Part shown: piece by piece, positions 16,735 to 25,231 of the stretch | Layout: every line of letters starts with the position of its first letter | Numbering within the stretch: position 1 is the first letter of the stretch | From: Eubacteriaceae bacterium | GTDB taxonomy: Bacteria; Bacillota; Clostridia; Lachnospirales; Lachnospiraceae | Direction: 5' to 3' | Assembly: GCA_910574915.1 (NCBI GenBank) | Contig: CAJTCR010000048.1 | Location: 1 to 41,086 of the forward strand | Length of the DNA stretch: 41,086 bases | Position numbers and translations under genes: made by a program | The notes under the pieces: model-generated | Database searches by the model: none | Told to the model about the DNA's origin: nothing | What the model saw: the letters and a program-made list of their open reading frames with translations, nothing else

Positions 16735-18141
16735 ATGGTTTTCAGCAGTTTATTATTTCTGTTCCGCTTTCTTCCCCTGACACTGCTTGCGTATTACAGC
16801 GTGCCGGGGAAGCTTCGGAATCTGGTTTTATTTATCGCAAGCCTGATCTTTTATGCATGGGGCGAGCCGGTATACATCGTACTGATCCTTTTTTCCACAC
16901 TGGTGGATTATACAACGGGGCGGCTGGCTGGTTTTTTTCAGGAACAGGGACAAAGGAAGCGGGCACGCCTTGCCGTATTTGTATCAGCAGTTACAAATCT
17001 GGCGCTGCTCGCTTTTTTTAAGTACGCGGATTTTTTTCTGCAAACAGTCCAGTCCGTATTTGGGGCAGAGATGCCGGTTTTCAATCTGGCGCTGCCGATA
17101 GGGATTTCTTTTTATACATTTCAGACGATGTCATATACGATCGATGTTTACCGGGGAGACGCAAAGGTGCAGAAAAACCTGATTGCGTTCGGCGCTTATG
17201 TATCGCTGTTTCCACAGTTGATCGCAGGGCCGATCGTGCGGTACAAGTCGGTTGCCAGCCAGCTTGACAGCCGAAAGGAAAACGTCAGCCAGTTTTATCA
17301 TGGCGTGATCCGCTTTATGGCTGGGATGGGCAAAAAAGTGCTGATTGCAAACCAGATCGGCGCTGTCTGGAATGAGATTGCAATGATCGGTACGGATAAT
17401 CTTGCATCCGCTACGGCATGGATGGGCATTGTGGCTTTTACGCTGCAAATTTATTTTGACTTTTCAGGATATTCCGATATGGCGATCGGGCTTGGCGCCA
17501 TGTTTGGCTTTTCCTTTCCAGAAAATTTCAATTATCCATATGAAGCAAAGACGATTACGGAGTTTTGGCGCCGCTGGCATATTTCGCTTGGCGAGTGGTT
17601 TCGGGAGTATGTATATATCCCTCTGGGTGGAAATCAAAAAGGGATGCTGCGCCAGATGTGCAATATTGCGGTTGTATGGTTCCTTACCGGATTGTGGCAC
17701 GGGGCGTACTGGAATTTTGTGCTTTGGGGAATCTATTATGGGATACTGCTCGTACTGGAAAAATTTTTTCTGCTGCGGATCTTACATAAAATTCCGGCAT
17801 GGTGCGGGCGCATTTATACGATTTTGTGCACATTTTTCGGTATGAGCCTGTTCGCATATCAGGATATGGCGGACGGGGCAGGTTATATGCGAGCGTTGTT
17901 TTTAAACGGAGGAGCAGGCTGGATGGATCAGCAGACGGCATTTCTTGCCACTTCTAATGCAGGCTTGTTTCTGATCGCCGCTGTCGGCGCGACGTCTTTT
18001 GCAAAACGTTTGGTGCTGCACAGCCTGTCGGAACGAGCGAGAGACCTTGCGGGGATCTTTTTTACCGTGGGCGTTTTTGCCGCTTGTCTTGCTATGCTTG
18101 TAAATTCTACTTATAATCCGTTTTTATATTTTAGGTTTTAA
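16735..18141 (+). CDS. MBOAT family O-acyltransferase (AlgI/DltB-like)
   Basis: A 468-aa polytopic membrane protein of the MBOAT family, with about 11-12 hydrophobic segments. Diagnostic motifs: NYPYEAKTITEFWRRWHISL (His282), YIPLGGNQKG and the catalytic LTGLWHGAYWNFVLWG (His322). AlgI/DltB-type members pass an acyl group through the membrane to an extracytoplasmic acceptor. Partners flanking it (SGNH hydrolase, DHHW protein) match acetylation systems for exopolysaccharide or wall polymers. GAGGA precedes the start; the DHHW gene follows 18 bp later. Confidence 0.95.
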   Translation: MVFSSLLFLFRFLPLTLLAYYSVPGKLRNLVLFIASLIFYAWGEPVYIVLILFSTLVDYTTGRLAGFFQEQGQRKRARLAVFVSAVTNLALLAFFKYADFFLQTVQSVFGAEMPVFNLALPIGISFYTFQTMSYTIDVYRGDAKVQKNLIAFGAYVSLFPQLIAGPIVRYKSVASQLDSRKENVSQFYHGVIRFMAGMGKKVLIANQIGAVWNEIAMIGTDNLASATAWMGIVAFTLQIYFDFSGYSDMAIGLGAMFGFSFPENFNYPYEAKTITEFWRRWHISLGEWFREYVYIPLGGNQKGMLRQMCNIAVVWFLTGLWHGAYWNFVLWGIYYGILLVLEKFFLLRILHKIPAWCGRIYTILCTFFGMSLFAYQDMADGAGYMRALFLNGGAGWMDQQTAFLATSNAGLFLIAAVGATSFAKRLVLHSLSERARDLAGIFFTVGVFAACLAMLVNSTYNPFLYFRF

Positions 18142-18159
18142 AAAGCAGGTGTTTGTCTT

Positions 18160-19362
18160 ATGAGAAGTATTAAAATAACTGGAATCGCAGTATTTTGCCT
18201 GATGCTCTTAGTGTGCGCAGCGCTTTCTTTTTGTCTGCCGCAAAAATCCTATTCCGATATCGAAAACCGTTCGCTGGAGACAAAGCCGGAATGGAACGCT
18301 GCCGATCTGCTGAGCGGGGAATACCAGGAACATTATGAGACGTATCTCAATGACCAGATGTTTCTGCGCGACCGATGGGTCGGGCTTGCTGCGGCGATCG
18401 AGCGTACGGCGGGCAAAAAGGAAGTCAACGGCGTCTATATCGGCAAGGACGGCTACCTGCTGGAAAAATACAGTGCGTCGGATTTTGACAACGCACAGAT
18501 CAAAGAAAATATCCGCATTTTGTCGTCTTTTTTAAACGATGCCGTAAAACAGTATGGCGCCCGGCATGTCTCCTGCCTGCTTGTGCCGGATAAGTCAGAC
18601 GCGATGCCGGACAAGCTTCCAAAATACGCGAAAACAGGGATCGAAAAAGTAAAGTCCGCGGCCGCTCAGCTTGCACAGAGCCTGCACAAGCCCGGGATCC
18701 TGCTTGATACAAGAACGCAGCTTCTAAGCCACCAGGACGAATATATTTATTACCGCAGCGATCATCACTGGACGACGCTTGGCGCCTATTACGCGTACGC
18801 CGCATGGGCGGCGCAGACAAAGCGGAAAGCGCCAAAGCTTGCCGATTATGAACGAACGGTGCTGTTTGACGACTTTTATGGAACGACTTACAATAAAGTA
18901 CACAGCAAAGTACCGGCAGACAGCGTAGAGCTGTTTTATCATCCAAATCAGGACGGGGTAAAAGTTGACATCAATCACGGGGATGCCGTATCGGATTCCT
19001 TTTATTTTAAAAAGGCGGCAGTCGAAGGATTTAACCGTTATAACGTCTTTTTGTCCAAAAATACAGCCAGCATTGAGATAACGACGAAAGCAAAGACAGG
19101 GAGGAGCCTGCTGCTCGTAAAGGATTCCTATGCGAACTGCTTCGTGCCGTTTCTTGCCGGGGATTATGAAAAAATATGGATGGTTGATTGCAGATACAGC
19201 AAACAAAACGTCCGTGACCTTCTAGCGGAACAAACAGAAATCACGGACGTTATGGTCATGTACCAGGCGAATAAATTTATGCAGGATACCGATCTGAAAG
19301 CATTGGATGGAGAAGCAAAGCAGATGGAAACCTTTGATGCCGACAGCTTTTTTAATGAATAG
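18160..19362 (+). CDS. DHHW-family (AlgX/AlgJ-like) extracytoplasmic protein
   Basis: A 400-aa protein with an N-terminal membrane anchor or uncleaved signal (residues 5-27), then an SGNH-like domain: NRSLETKPEW at the start, VPDKSD in the middle, RSDHHWTTLGAYYAY (Asp201, His202, His203, Trp204) and the serine motif VKDSYANCFVPFL. DHHW proteins accompany MBOAT acyltransferases and, like AlgJ/AlgX, are thought to move acetyl groups on to a polymer. Last gene of the operon; its end overlaps by 11 bp the end of the opposite ABC permease gene. Confidence 0.92.
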   Translation: MRSIKITGIAVFCLMLLVCAALSFCLPQKSYSDIENRSLETKPEWNAADLLSGEYQEHYETYLNDQMFLRDRWVGLAAAIERTAGKKEVNGVYIGKDGYLLEKYSASDFDNAQIKENIRILSSFLNDAVKQYGARHVSCLLVPDKSDAMPDKLPKYAKTGIEKVKSAAAQLAQSLHKPGILLDTRTQLLSHQDEYIYYRSDHHWTTLGAYYAYAAWAAQTKRKAPKLADYERTVLFDDFYGTTYNKVHSKVPADSVELFYHPNQDGVKVDINHGDAVSDSFYFKKAAVEGFNRYNVFLSKNTASIEITTKAKTGRSLLLVKDSYANCFVPFLAGDYEKIWMVDCRYSKQNVRDLLAEQTEITDVMVMYQANKFMQDTDLKALDGEAKQMETFDADSFFNE

Positions 19363-20512
19363 CATGGATCTGCGAAAGGAAGCTGCAAACAGCCCCTGCG
19401 AATAAAAGCATGACTGCCGGCACAATATATTTTCTCGGATGATGCCACAGGTCGCTTTCAATCTTCCAGCCCCTGACCGGGCAAAAGCGTTCCAAGAGGA
19501 CGGAGCAGAGCGCGCTTAGCAGGGCGAAACCTACCGCGGCGGCAGCCAGCGGCATACGAACGCCGCCAAACTGGATTTGCAGGCTGCAAAGGAAAATCAT
19601 ATCTGCAATAAGGCTGCTAAAAAAAAGAAAGCAGCCGTAAGGGGCAAAAAATAATTTATTCTGGTTTGGCAGAAAACGCACCGCTTGTTCCAGGGCAGGA
19701 TCGCAGGATAATAAAATACAGACAGGCGTGTTCAGGGAAAGGACGGCAAACCCGGCGAAAACAGCAAACAGAGTCTGCGTCTGTCTGAAAAACAGCGGCA
19801 GTACGCATGCAATACACCACATCATAAGCGTATTTGCCAGATAGTTTTTATGCGTTTTTAGATACCGGAAAAAGTAAAACAGCATTGTAAAATGTCTGTG
19901 CGGTTTTTGCAGTTTCTTCTGGCTGCTTTTTTGCTGATAAAAACAATAGTCGTCCGCTTTTAGCAGCAGGAAAACAGCAAAGGCGCTGTCTGCTGCAACC
20001 ATCGGCAAAAACCACGGCAGATCTGCGAAAAAGAAAACGGCGGAAAACAGGACAGCCATCCAGACGCATACCGCGTGCCAGATATTTCTCCAGGCAAATA
20101 CAGCAGCAGTGACAGCGACCGCATGGAAGGCACAGACAATGCTTCCCAGGACTTCTGCGATCTTCCAGTCCGATACTGCCAGCAAGACGGCAAGAACCGC
20201 TGCTGTTTTTGTCAGAAAAGTATAGATGCCAAGCGCGGCAGTATAGGATACAAGGAATGGCTTTTTCTCAAAAGGAAGCATCCACATATTTTGGATCGCG
20301 GCAGCATTTTCCTGCGAAGAAAGTGCCTGCCACATCACGGCGGCAGTAGACGTCGTTACGATCAGATATAAAATAAACGGTGCGACCGTTATATGAAAAT
20401 CCGCCAGATCCAAACCCAAATACACAATCAGATAAAGGAATGGTGCTCTTGCCAGGCGTTCATATTTTGCACCAAACAATTTTTTGAAAAAAGCTTTAAA
20501 CATCATGTTCAT
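19352..20512 (-). CDS. ABC transporter permease-like membrane protein
   Basis: A 386-aa membrane protein with roughly 10 hydrophobic segments. The start at 20512 is chosen because AGGGAGG lies nine bases before it, and because earlier starts would overlap most of the ATPase gene end. The start overlaps the ATPase stop by 17 bp, so the two are translationally coupled. Motifs are weak; call rests mainly on position behind an ABC ATPase. It is the membrane half of a putative exporter, substrate unknown. Confidence 0.8.
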   Translation of the reverse strand: MNMMFKAFFKKLFGAKYERLARAPFLYLIVYLGLDLADFHITVAPFILYLIVTTSTAAVMWQALSSQENAAAIQNMWMLPFEKKPFLVSYTAALGIYTFLTKTAAVLAVLLAVSDWKIAEVLGSIVCAFHAVAVTAAVFAWRNIWHAVCVWMAVLFSAVFFFADLPWFLPMVAADSAFAVFLLLKADDYCFYQQKSSQKKLQKPHRHFTMLFYFFRYLKTHKNYLANTLMMWCIACVLPLFFRQTQTLFAVFAGFAVLSLNTPVCILLSCDPALEQAVRFLPNQNKLFFAPYGCFLFFSSLIADMIFLCSLQIQFGGVRMPLAAAAVGFALLSALCSVLLERFCPVRGWKIESDLWHHPRKYIVPAVMLLFAGAVCSFLSQIHAIH

Positions 20513-21203
20513 AGTGCAGCGCCTCCCTGATTTTTGCGGCGTGAATCTGCCCGCCTTCGAATGTCTGGCGGATCTGTCCGTTTTCCAGGACAAATACGCG
20601 GTCAGACGTAAGCGTGATGCTTTCCAGAATATGCGAAGAAAAAAGCACAGTACCATATTGCTTATATCCGGCAATCTGCTGATACAAATATTCTGTACTT
20701 TCAAAATCCAGCCCGTTTACTGGCTCATCCAAAAGAAGCAGCTCCGGTTTCAGTGCAAATGCAGTAATTAAATAAGCTTTTTTGCGGTTGCCCGTTGACA
20801 GGTCTTTGAACAGGACATCGGCAAACGGTTCAAAGTGAAACCCTTGTATCAGTTCGGATACATCCGCTGCTTTTTTGTGATAGGCAGAAAATACGTAGGA
20901 CAAATATTCTCTGAACGTAAAATACTGAAACGAAGCATCTTCTGCAAATACCGTATAGCGGCACAGCTTAAAGTCTTTCTGCCGCGGTTTTGCAGGATGT
21001 CCGTGAAAGCGGATGCCGGCAGCGCGGTAAGCAGGATGCAGCCCTGACAACACGTTTAAAAACGTTGTTTTGCCGGCTCCATTCAGCCCGATCAGCCCCG
21101 TCACTTCATGTTCGGCAAGTGTGATCGAAAAGTCAGATAATACCATTTTTTCGCGGTTGTACCATGCATTTAAGCGATCGATGTGAAGAAGCGTCGTTCC
21201 CAT
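20496..21203 (-). CDS. ABC transporter ATP-binding protein
   Basis: A 235-aa ATPase. Walker A GLNGAGKTT (39-47), signature-like KDLSTGNRKKAYL, Walker B LLLLDEPVNGLDFES and an H-loop SSHILES. This arrangement is typical of exporter-type ATPases of the antibiotic or peptide resistance kind. The start at 21203 is set by AAGGAGG eight bases upstream, which lies within the end of the 58-aa gene before it. Operates with the downstream permease. Confidence 0.93.
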   Translation of the reverse strand: MGTTLLHIDRLNAWYNREKMVLSDFSITLAEHEVTGLIGLNGAGKTTFLNVLSGLHPAYRAAGIRFHGHPAKPRQKDFKLCRYTVFAEDASFQYFTFREYLSYVFSAYHKKAADVSELIQGFHFEPFADVLFKDLSTGNRKKAYLITAFALKPELLLLDEPVNGLDFESTEYLYQQIAGYKQYGTVLFSSHILESITLTSDRVFVLENGQIRQTFEGGQIHAAKIREALHYEHDV

Positions 21204-21204
21204 A

Positions 21205-21381
21205 TTACCTGCCTCCTTTTTCGTCCTGTTCTTTTTTCCAGGCAGCATAAGCAGAATAGAGGAATACGCAGCCTAAAACCACATATAGTCCAGCCAAATC
21301 ATATTTTCCTGAAAAACCGCTGATTACAGCCGCTGTCACCCAAATCAAACCACCAATAATACGAATCCATACATGACGCAT
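21205..21381 (-). CDS. 58-aa membrane protein of ABC/two-component locus
   Basis: Starts MRHVWIRIIGGLIWVTAAV, has two hydrophobic helices (about 5-22 and 30-48) and a charged tail (WKKEQDEKGGR). An ideal ribosome binding site AAGGAGG lies nine bases upstream. Its last codons contain the ribosome binding site of the ATPase gene, which starts one base after its stop. It is the first gene of the ABC operon and may be a subunit or regulator of the exporter. Confidence 0.8.
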   Translation of the reverse strand: MRHVWIRIIGGLIWVTAAVISGFSGKYDLAGLYVVLGCVFLYSAYAAWKKEQDEKGGR

Positions 21382-21423
21382 AGTTATGACCTCCTTGCAA
21401 TGTTCTTTGTTTGTTGTAGCTTA

Positions 21424-21465
21424 ATCATAACTGAAAAAAGGAGGCTGTGCGAAAATGTCCGCGAA
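21424..21465 (-). promoter_or_regulatory. ABC operon promoter with TTCGC direct repeats
   Basis: On the complement a -10 TATGAT (21424-21429) lacks a good -35, but two TTCGC repeats 12 bp apart (21461-21465 and 21449-21453) lie where the -35 should be. This is the layout of an activator-dependent promoter. LytTR regulators bind direct repeats, and the adjacent gene encodes one, so control by it is a reasonable inference. Confidence 0.4.
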
Positions 21466-21494
21466 CAGCAGGTTTTTGACCACAAAAAGAAAAC

Positions 21495-22796
21495 TCACGG
21501 TACAGCGACGCCTTGAAACGATAACGTAGCGACTGCCTGGAACGTACCGGAGGAATACGATGTCTGTATCATGCCGTCATATTTTTCCGCGGCAGTCTGC
21601 GCACTTTTGAGTCCCCAGCCGTGCAGCCCGTTTGGCTCTTTTGAGGTTTTGAGCGCTCCGTCTTGTACAGCGGGCGCAGCCGCATAGCTGTTTTCGACTT
21701 TTATCACTAACATTTGATGGATGCGGCGTATGGTCAGACGGACAAAACGCTGCTTAGGGACCGGCACCTGTTTTGCCGCTTCCAAGGCGTTGTCCAGTAA
21801 ATTTCCGAGGACAGCACACAAGTCTGCGCTTTGCAGGTTCGTATGGCGGGGAAATTCGACCTGCACCTGATACGCGATGCCGCATTGTCTGGCTGCTGCT
21901 GATTTGCTGTTAATCAGATAGTCTACGGTTTCTTCGCCTGTCCATATCGTATCCGTCATTTCCTGAACAGGCGCCTGCAATTCGTCCAGATACTGTACAG
22001 CTTCGTTTGCTTTCCCATGTGACAATAACTGCCGCAGCACGCCGATATGGTTGTGAAAATCGTGAAACAGTTTTGCATTTACGGCATAAGCGCGGTTTAA
22101 AGCCATATAGTCATGTTCCAGCAGCTTTGCCTGGTCAGACTTTAGCTTTGCCAGTTCTTTCTCCGCTTCGTATTGCCGGTTGATATGAAACACGAGAATG
22201 GACATCATCAAAACAACCGACAGAAGCGTCCACATATCCAGCGTATCGTCCGCAATGCGCAGCGCTGTCTGCTCAGATAACGTGATTACTGCAAGAAATC
22301 CAGCCAGTACAATCACAGACGCAAACCGAAACGCCTGTGATTTTGGAAACTGAACCGCATCCCGCCAAAGATATCCTGCGAGCGCCGCCAGCAGCAAATG
22401 CAGCAGCCATACTGCGATTTGTCCGTTCACCGTCTCAGGGCGCAGAAACGCAGCGCAATGAAAGAGCACGCCCAGCCATGCGGCAATTAAAAACTGCCAG
22501 AACGAAACGGCAATCTGATAAAATATACTAAGAAACAGGCTCATTCTAAGATCCGCCTTTAAAAACCGTACGGCACATGCAACAATCAAAAGCGTTTCCA
22601 GCAAAATACCAGAATAGCCCGGCAGCTCTGCTGCCAAAATAAGCAGCACACATCCAGCGCTTCCTGCGCCGCCAGCAAGCAGGCTTTTCCATCCCGGTTT
22701 TTGACAGCCCAGCAGGCATGAAATCAAAAACAGGCACGCAGCGCTTCGCACAATACCTGCGCCGGCACTTGAAAAGAACAGCAGCCAGCCCGTCAT
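21495..22796 (-). CDS. GHKL-type sensor histidine kinase (AgrC/VirS-like)
   Basis: A 433-aa kinase. Residues 1-205 hold six or more membrane helices. A coiled linker leads to AKLFHDFHNHIGVLRQ with the likely phosphoacceptor His245, typical of HPK10 kinases paired with LytTR regulators. The ATPase domain shows LGNLLDNALEAAKQ and GLHGWGLKSAQTAAEKYDG. The start at 22796 overlaps the regulator stop by 4 bp (ATGA) with GGGGAG upstream. Such kinases usually sense peptides or envelope stress; ligand unknown. Confidence 0.92.
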   Translation of the reverse strand: MTGWLLFFSSAGAGIVRSAACLFLISCLLGCQKPGWKSLLAGGAGSAGCVLLILAAELPGYSGILLETLLIVACAVRFLKADLRMSLFLSIFYQIAVSFWQFLIAAWLGVLFHCAAFLRPETVNGQIAVWLLHLLLAALAGYLWRDAVQFPKSQAFRFASVIVLAGFLAVITLSEQTALRIADDTLDMWTLLSVVLMMSILVFHINRQYEAEKELAKLKSDQAKLLEHDYMALNRAYAVNAKLFHDFHNHIGVLRQLLSHGKANEAVQYLDELQAPVQEMTDTIWTGEETVDYLINSKSAAARQCGIAYQVQVEFPRHTNLQSADLCAVLGNLLDNALEAAKQVPVPKQRFVRLTIRRIHQMLVIKVENSYAAAPAVQDGALKTSKEPNGLHGWGLKSAQTAAEKYDGMIQTSYSSGTFQAVATLSFQGVAVP

Positions 22797-23512
22797 ATGT
22801 GTGCTCCCCAATATCGGTTAATCTGTGCTTTTACTTCCTGCAAATGGCCGCGACTGACAGGAAGCGACTCTCCGTTTTTCAAAATAGCGGCACCATCCTT
22901 AATCTGCATAATATGTATCATATTTACAATACATCCTCGGTCAATATAAATAAATTCTTCCGCATCCAATTCCTCAAACACCTGCTGCAAGCTTTTGCGC
23001 ACTTTGGACACCCCGCCAGCAGCAGAAATCGCTGCATTTTTGCCGTCCCGTTCAATATGATAGATATCCTGATAGGGAATCTTCTCCAACCGGCTGTTCG
23101 TCTGAATCGTATACGCCTTTCCCTCTTCTAGCTGCGCCAGCTTTGCCGCATCATGGATCGCAGCAGGCAGCCGCCTGTCAATATCATTTTTCGGCACATA
23201 CCGGAACACAGAAAGCTCAAACGCATCAATCGCATACTCAATATGAGAAGTAATAAAAATAATCCTTACATTCGGCAGATACGGCTTTATTTTAGCCGCA
23301 ATCTCCATACCCGTACTCCCAGGCATCTCAATATCCAGCAAAATAAGGTCAAAGAAAAAACGATCTTCTGTAATATCATAAAGCAGGTTGCTGCTTGCCG
23401 TATACACCACAATCTTTCCTAGACTGCCAGATTCTTTCAGACAGGCTTCTGCAATCGCTTTATGCGCCGCAGCCGCGCTGTCGTCATCATCACAAATTGC
23501 TATATGCAACAT
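22793..23512 (-). CDS. LytTR-family response regulator
   Basis: A 239-aa regulator with an N-terminal receiver (acidic CDDDD at 7-11, phosphoacceptor Asp60 in LILLDIEMPG, conserved Thr/Ser in FITSH) and a C-terminal LytTR DNA-binding domain (IYHIERDGKNAAI, FIYIDRGCIVNMIHI). Translationally coupled to the kinase. LytTR regulators bind direct repeats; the neighbouring ABC operon promoter carries a pair of TTCGC repeats. GAGGTGAA precedes its start. Confidence 0.93.
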   Translation of the reverse strand: MLHIAICDDDDSAAAAHKAIAEACLKESGSLGKIVVYTASSNLLYDITEDRFFFDLILLDIEMPGSTGMEIAAKIKPYLPNVRIIFITSHIEYAIDAFELSVFRYVPKNDIDRRLPAAIHDAAKLAQLEEGKAYTIQTNSRLEKIPYQDIYHIERDGKNAAISAAGGVSKVRKSLQQVFEELDAEEFIYIDRGCIVNMIHIMQIKDGAAILKNGESLPVSRGHLQEVKAQINRYWGAHI

Positions 23513-23741
23513 ATAAATTCACCTCGCTTATACTGAAAGCCAATTTCTGAAACTGAATCTAAATAAGAATTTAATTCTTCATTCATTAAATCTACCAAAA
23601 TCATGATATCAATATCCAAATCTTCCGTATATTCGCCCCTGGCGTAAGACCCATAAAAAATACGCTTTTCAGATGAGAACCAAACATATTTTGTATTTCT
23701 GCAAGGTATTGGACTAATAGTGAATACATTGTTTCTGACAT
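23500..23741 (-). pseudogene. Nucleotidyltransferase (MNT-type) fragment, frameshifted
   Basis: The first frame reads YLAEIQNMFGSHLKSVFF, the next frame YGSYARGEYTEDLDIDIMIL, the GSxARG...DxDxD nucleotide-transfer motif of minimal nucleotidyltransferases (usually half of a MNT-HEPN toxin-antitoxin pair). The frames meet at a run of six A (23655-23660); one more base restores the motif. The C-terminus is cut off, ending at a stop inside the LytTR regulator gene, and no HEPN partner is seen. Confidence 0.8.
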
Positions 23742-23885
23742 AGACTTCTTCCTTTCATTGCTGACAGGGTATATATTTTTATCTTTATCCCATTTTATAT
23801 AAATTTCAGTGTAAACATCCACATTCATACATCTGCCATAAAAATATAATAGGTGCAATTATTATACACCCTTTTATATTCTGAT

Positions 23886-24246
23886 TCAAATGATAAAACC
23901 GTCCCCGAGTACAATTTTTGCTTCCAGCTCGTCCTGCTTCAAAAGCTCGTTTCTGAAATCCTGCAAGGTAGGCACTTCACCCTAATAGTCGTTCTGCTGA
24001 CAGGTGCGTGCGGTATACGGAAGCGGTACAACGGTCAATAATGGATTTCTGCTTTGCTCCCAAGTTTGTGCCGCCAATAAGCTGCTCGCACAGCGACATA
24101 ATAAACTCAGATTTCAGGATAACCAGGTTTGCGCCGTCTGCGTATTCCTTTGTCATATCCATAGCGTTAATATGGTTTGCGGAAGTGGCGAAAATGTGTA
24201 TGACCTCGCTACCCATTGCCTTTACAAGCTGAGATGGAAATATCAT
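23886..24246 (-). pseudogene. VirB4-like conjugal ATPase fragment (CD1110 type)
   Basis: The complement reads VKAMGSEVIHIFATSANHIN and later KSEFIMSLCEQLIGGTN, a hallmark part of the VirB4 ATPase of Clostridia integrative conjugative elements. After AERLLG the frame shifts to PTLQDFRNELLKQDELEA, the next conserved block, and is then cut off. The Walker A half is missing: the sequence is fused directly to the start of a PrgI gene by a deletion. Non-functional relic. Confidence 0.85.
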
Positions 24247-24356
24247 CCTACCGCCACCGCACAGGCACAGGCAGAAAGAATGAACTGTCTGAGAGACAGT
24301 CCGCAAAACATCGCTTCCGTGTAATTTCTGATTTCACGGTTAATCTTTACTTCCAT
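24243..24356 (-). pseudogene. PrgI-family conjugal protein, N-terminal fragment
   Basis: Starts MEVKINREIRNYTEAMFCGL and continues LSLRQFILSACACAVAV, the beginning of PrgI proteins that precede VirB4 in clostridial conjugative elements. Only 37 residues remain before a stop at the deletion junction with the VirB4 fragment. Confidence 0.8.
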
Positions 24357-24428
24357 TAAATGCGCCTTTCTTTTAGTAGAAAAAATCGCCACCCTTTCAG
24401 ATGACGATTCGTTTCTTTTAAGTAGTAT

Positions 24429-24661
24429 TTAGTGGTCGCCCGGCTCTCCGAACAGGATTTGCATAAAGTTCCTCCGTCCGTATAGCACACGGACAATATA
24501 TGCTGTCTGATTTTCGATTCGATAAAACGCTGTATAATTCTCTTTGTGATCTTAGCAACCGTACCTACTGCCGCCTGCTCATTGCAAAGTTCCTCTGTGA
24601 TATATGCTTTTGTCTGCTGTAAGTCTTTGATTGCTTCCGGTGAAAATTTTATCTCAGCCAT
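24429..24661 (-). pseudogene. RelE/ParE-family toxin, internally deleted
   Basis: The N-terminus is MAEIKFSPEAIKDLQQTKAY with VAKITKRI; in another frame the C-terminus is YRIENQTAYIVRVLYGRRN followed by MQILFGEP. Both ends are typical of ParE/RelE toxins, but about 35 residues in the middle are gone, with a frame change. The start overlaps the stop of the antitoxin gene, as in intact modules. Confidence 0.8.
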
Positions 24662-24921
24662 TGGCAATACCTAACATTTTCTCAACATCGGCAATGTCTA
24701 TCCAGCCTTCTTCCTTTGCGGACTGTTCTCCTTTGGAAAGCTCGCCCATCAGCTTAATCACAGCCTTTGTTTTTTCGTATTCCTCCATATCGACAATGGC
24801 GTATCTGCCCCTGCCGTTTTTTGTCAGGAATACAGGCTCTCCAACCACAACGTCCCGCAGCACCTCTGTATAGTTTCTTAAATCAAAGCCCCATCATCTC
24901 ACGGATACTCCTGTCGCTCAT
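24654..24921 (-). pseudogene. Phd/YefM-family antitoxin, frameshifted near N-terminus
   Basis: The main frame reads LRDVVVGEPVFLTKNGRGRY, then EEYEKTKAVIKLMGELSKGE, a typical Phd/YefM antitoxin. The upstream part (MSDRSIREMMG) lies in another frame, meeting DLRNYTEV near 24890 at a GGGGCTTTG stretch. Alternatively the upstream part is the end of a separate conjugative-element gene. The C-terminal toxin-binding half is intact. Confidence 0.7.
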
Positions 24922-25016
24922 TTTTATGCTGCCGACAAGCACAGCCATTAAATTAATCCAGATGGGATAGGCGGCGAACGACAGCTAACAGCGGAAACAG
25001 CCCTGTTTCAACTGCG

Positions 25017-25231
25017 TTATATTGCTTTAATTTCCTTTAAAGGGAATTCTAACTCACGGAATAATAAAATACTTTGCAACCGGCTAAGTGCTGTATCGTC
25101 ATACATTCGATAGCCCGCTTTGGTTAATCTCGTCGGTTTCAAAATCCCAATTTTATCATAATAATGAAGTGTGCGGGCGGTGATACCAGTCAATTTAGCT
25201 ACTTCATGGACGGAGATGTTTTTTTAGTCAT
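25017..25231 (-). pseudogene. MerR-family regulator, N-terminal fragment
   Basis: The complement reads ISVHEVAKLTGITARTLHYY, then a GYRMYDD block and LLFRELEFPLKEIKAI, the winged-helix domain of MerR regulators, then a stop: the effector domain is missing. An ATG overlapping the DUF2268 stop is separated from this frame by a 7-A run; eight A would join them. Confidence 0.75.
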
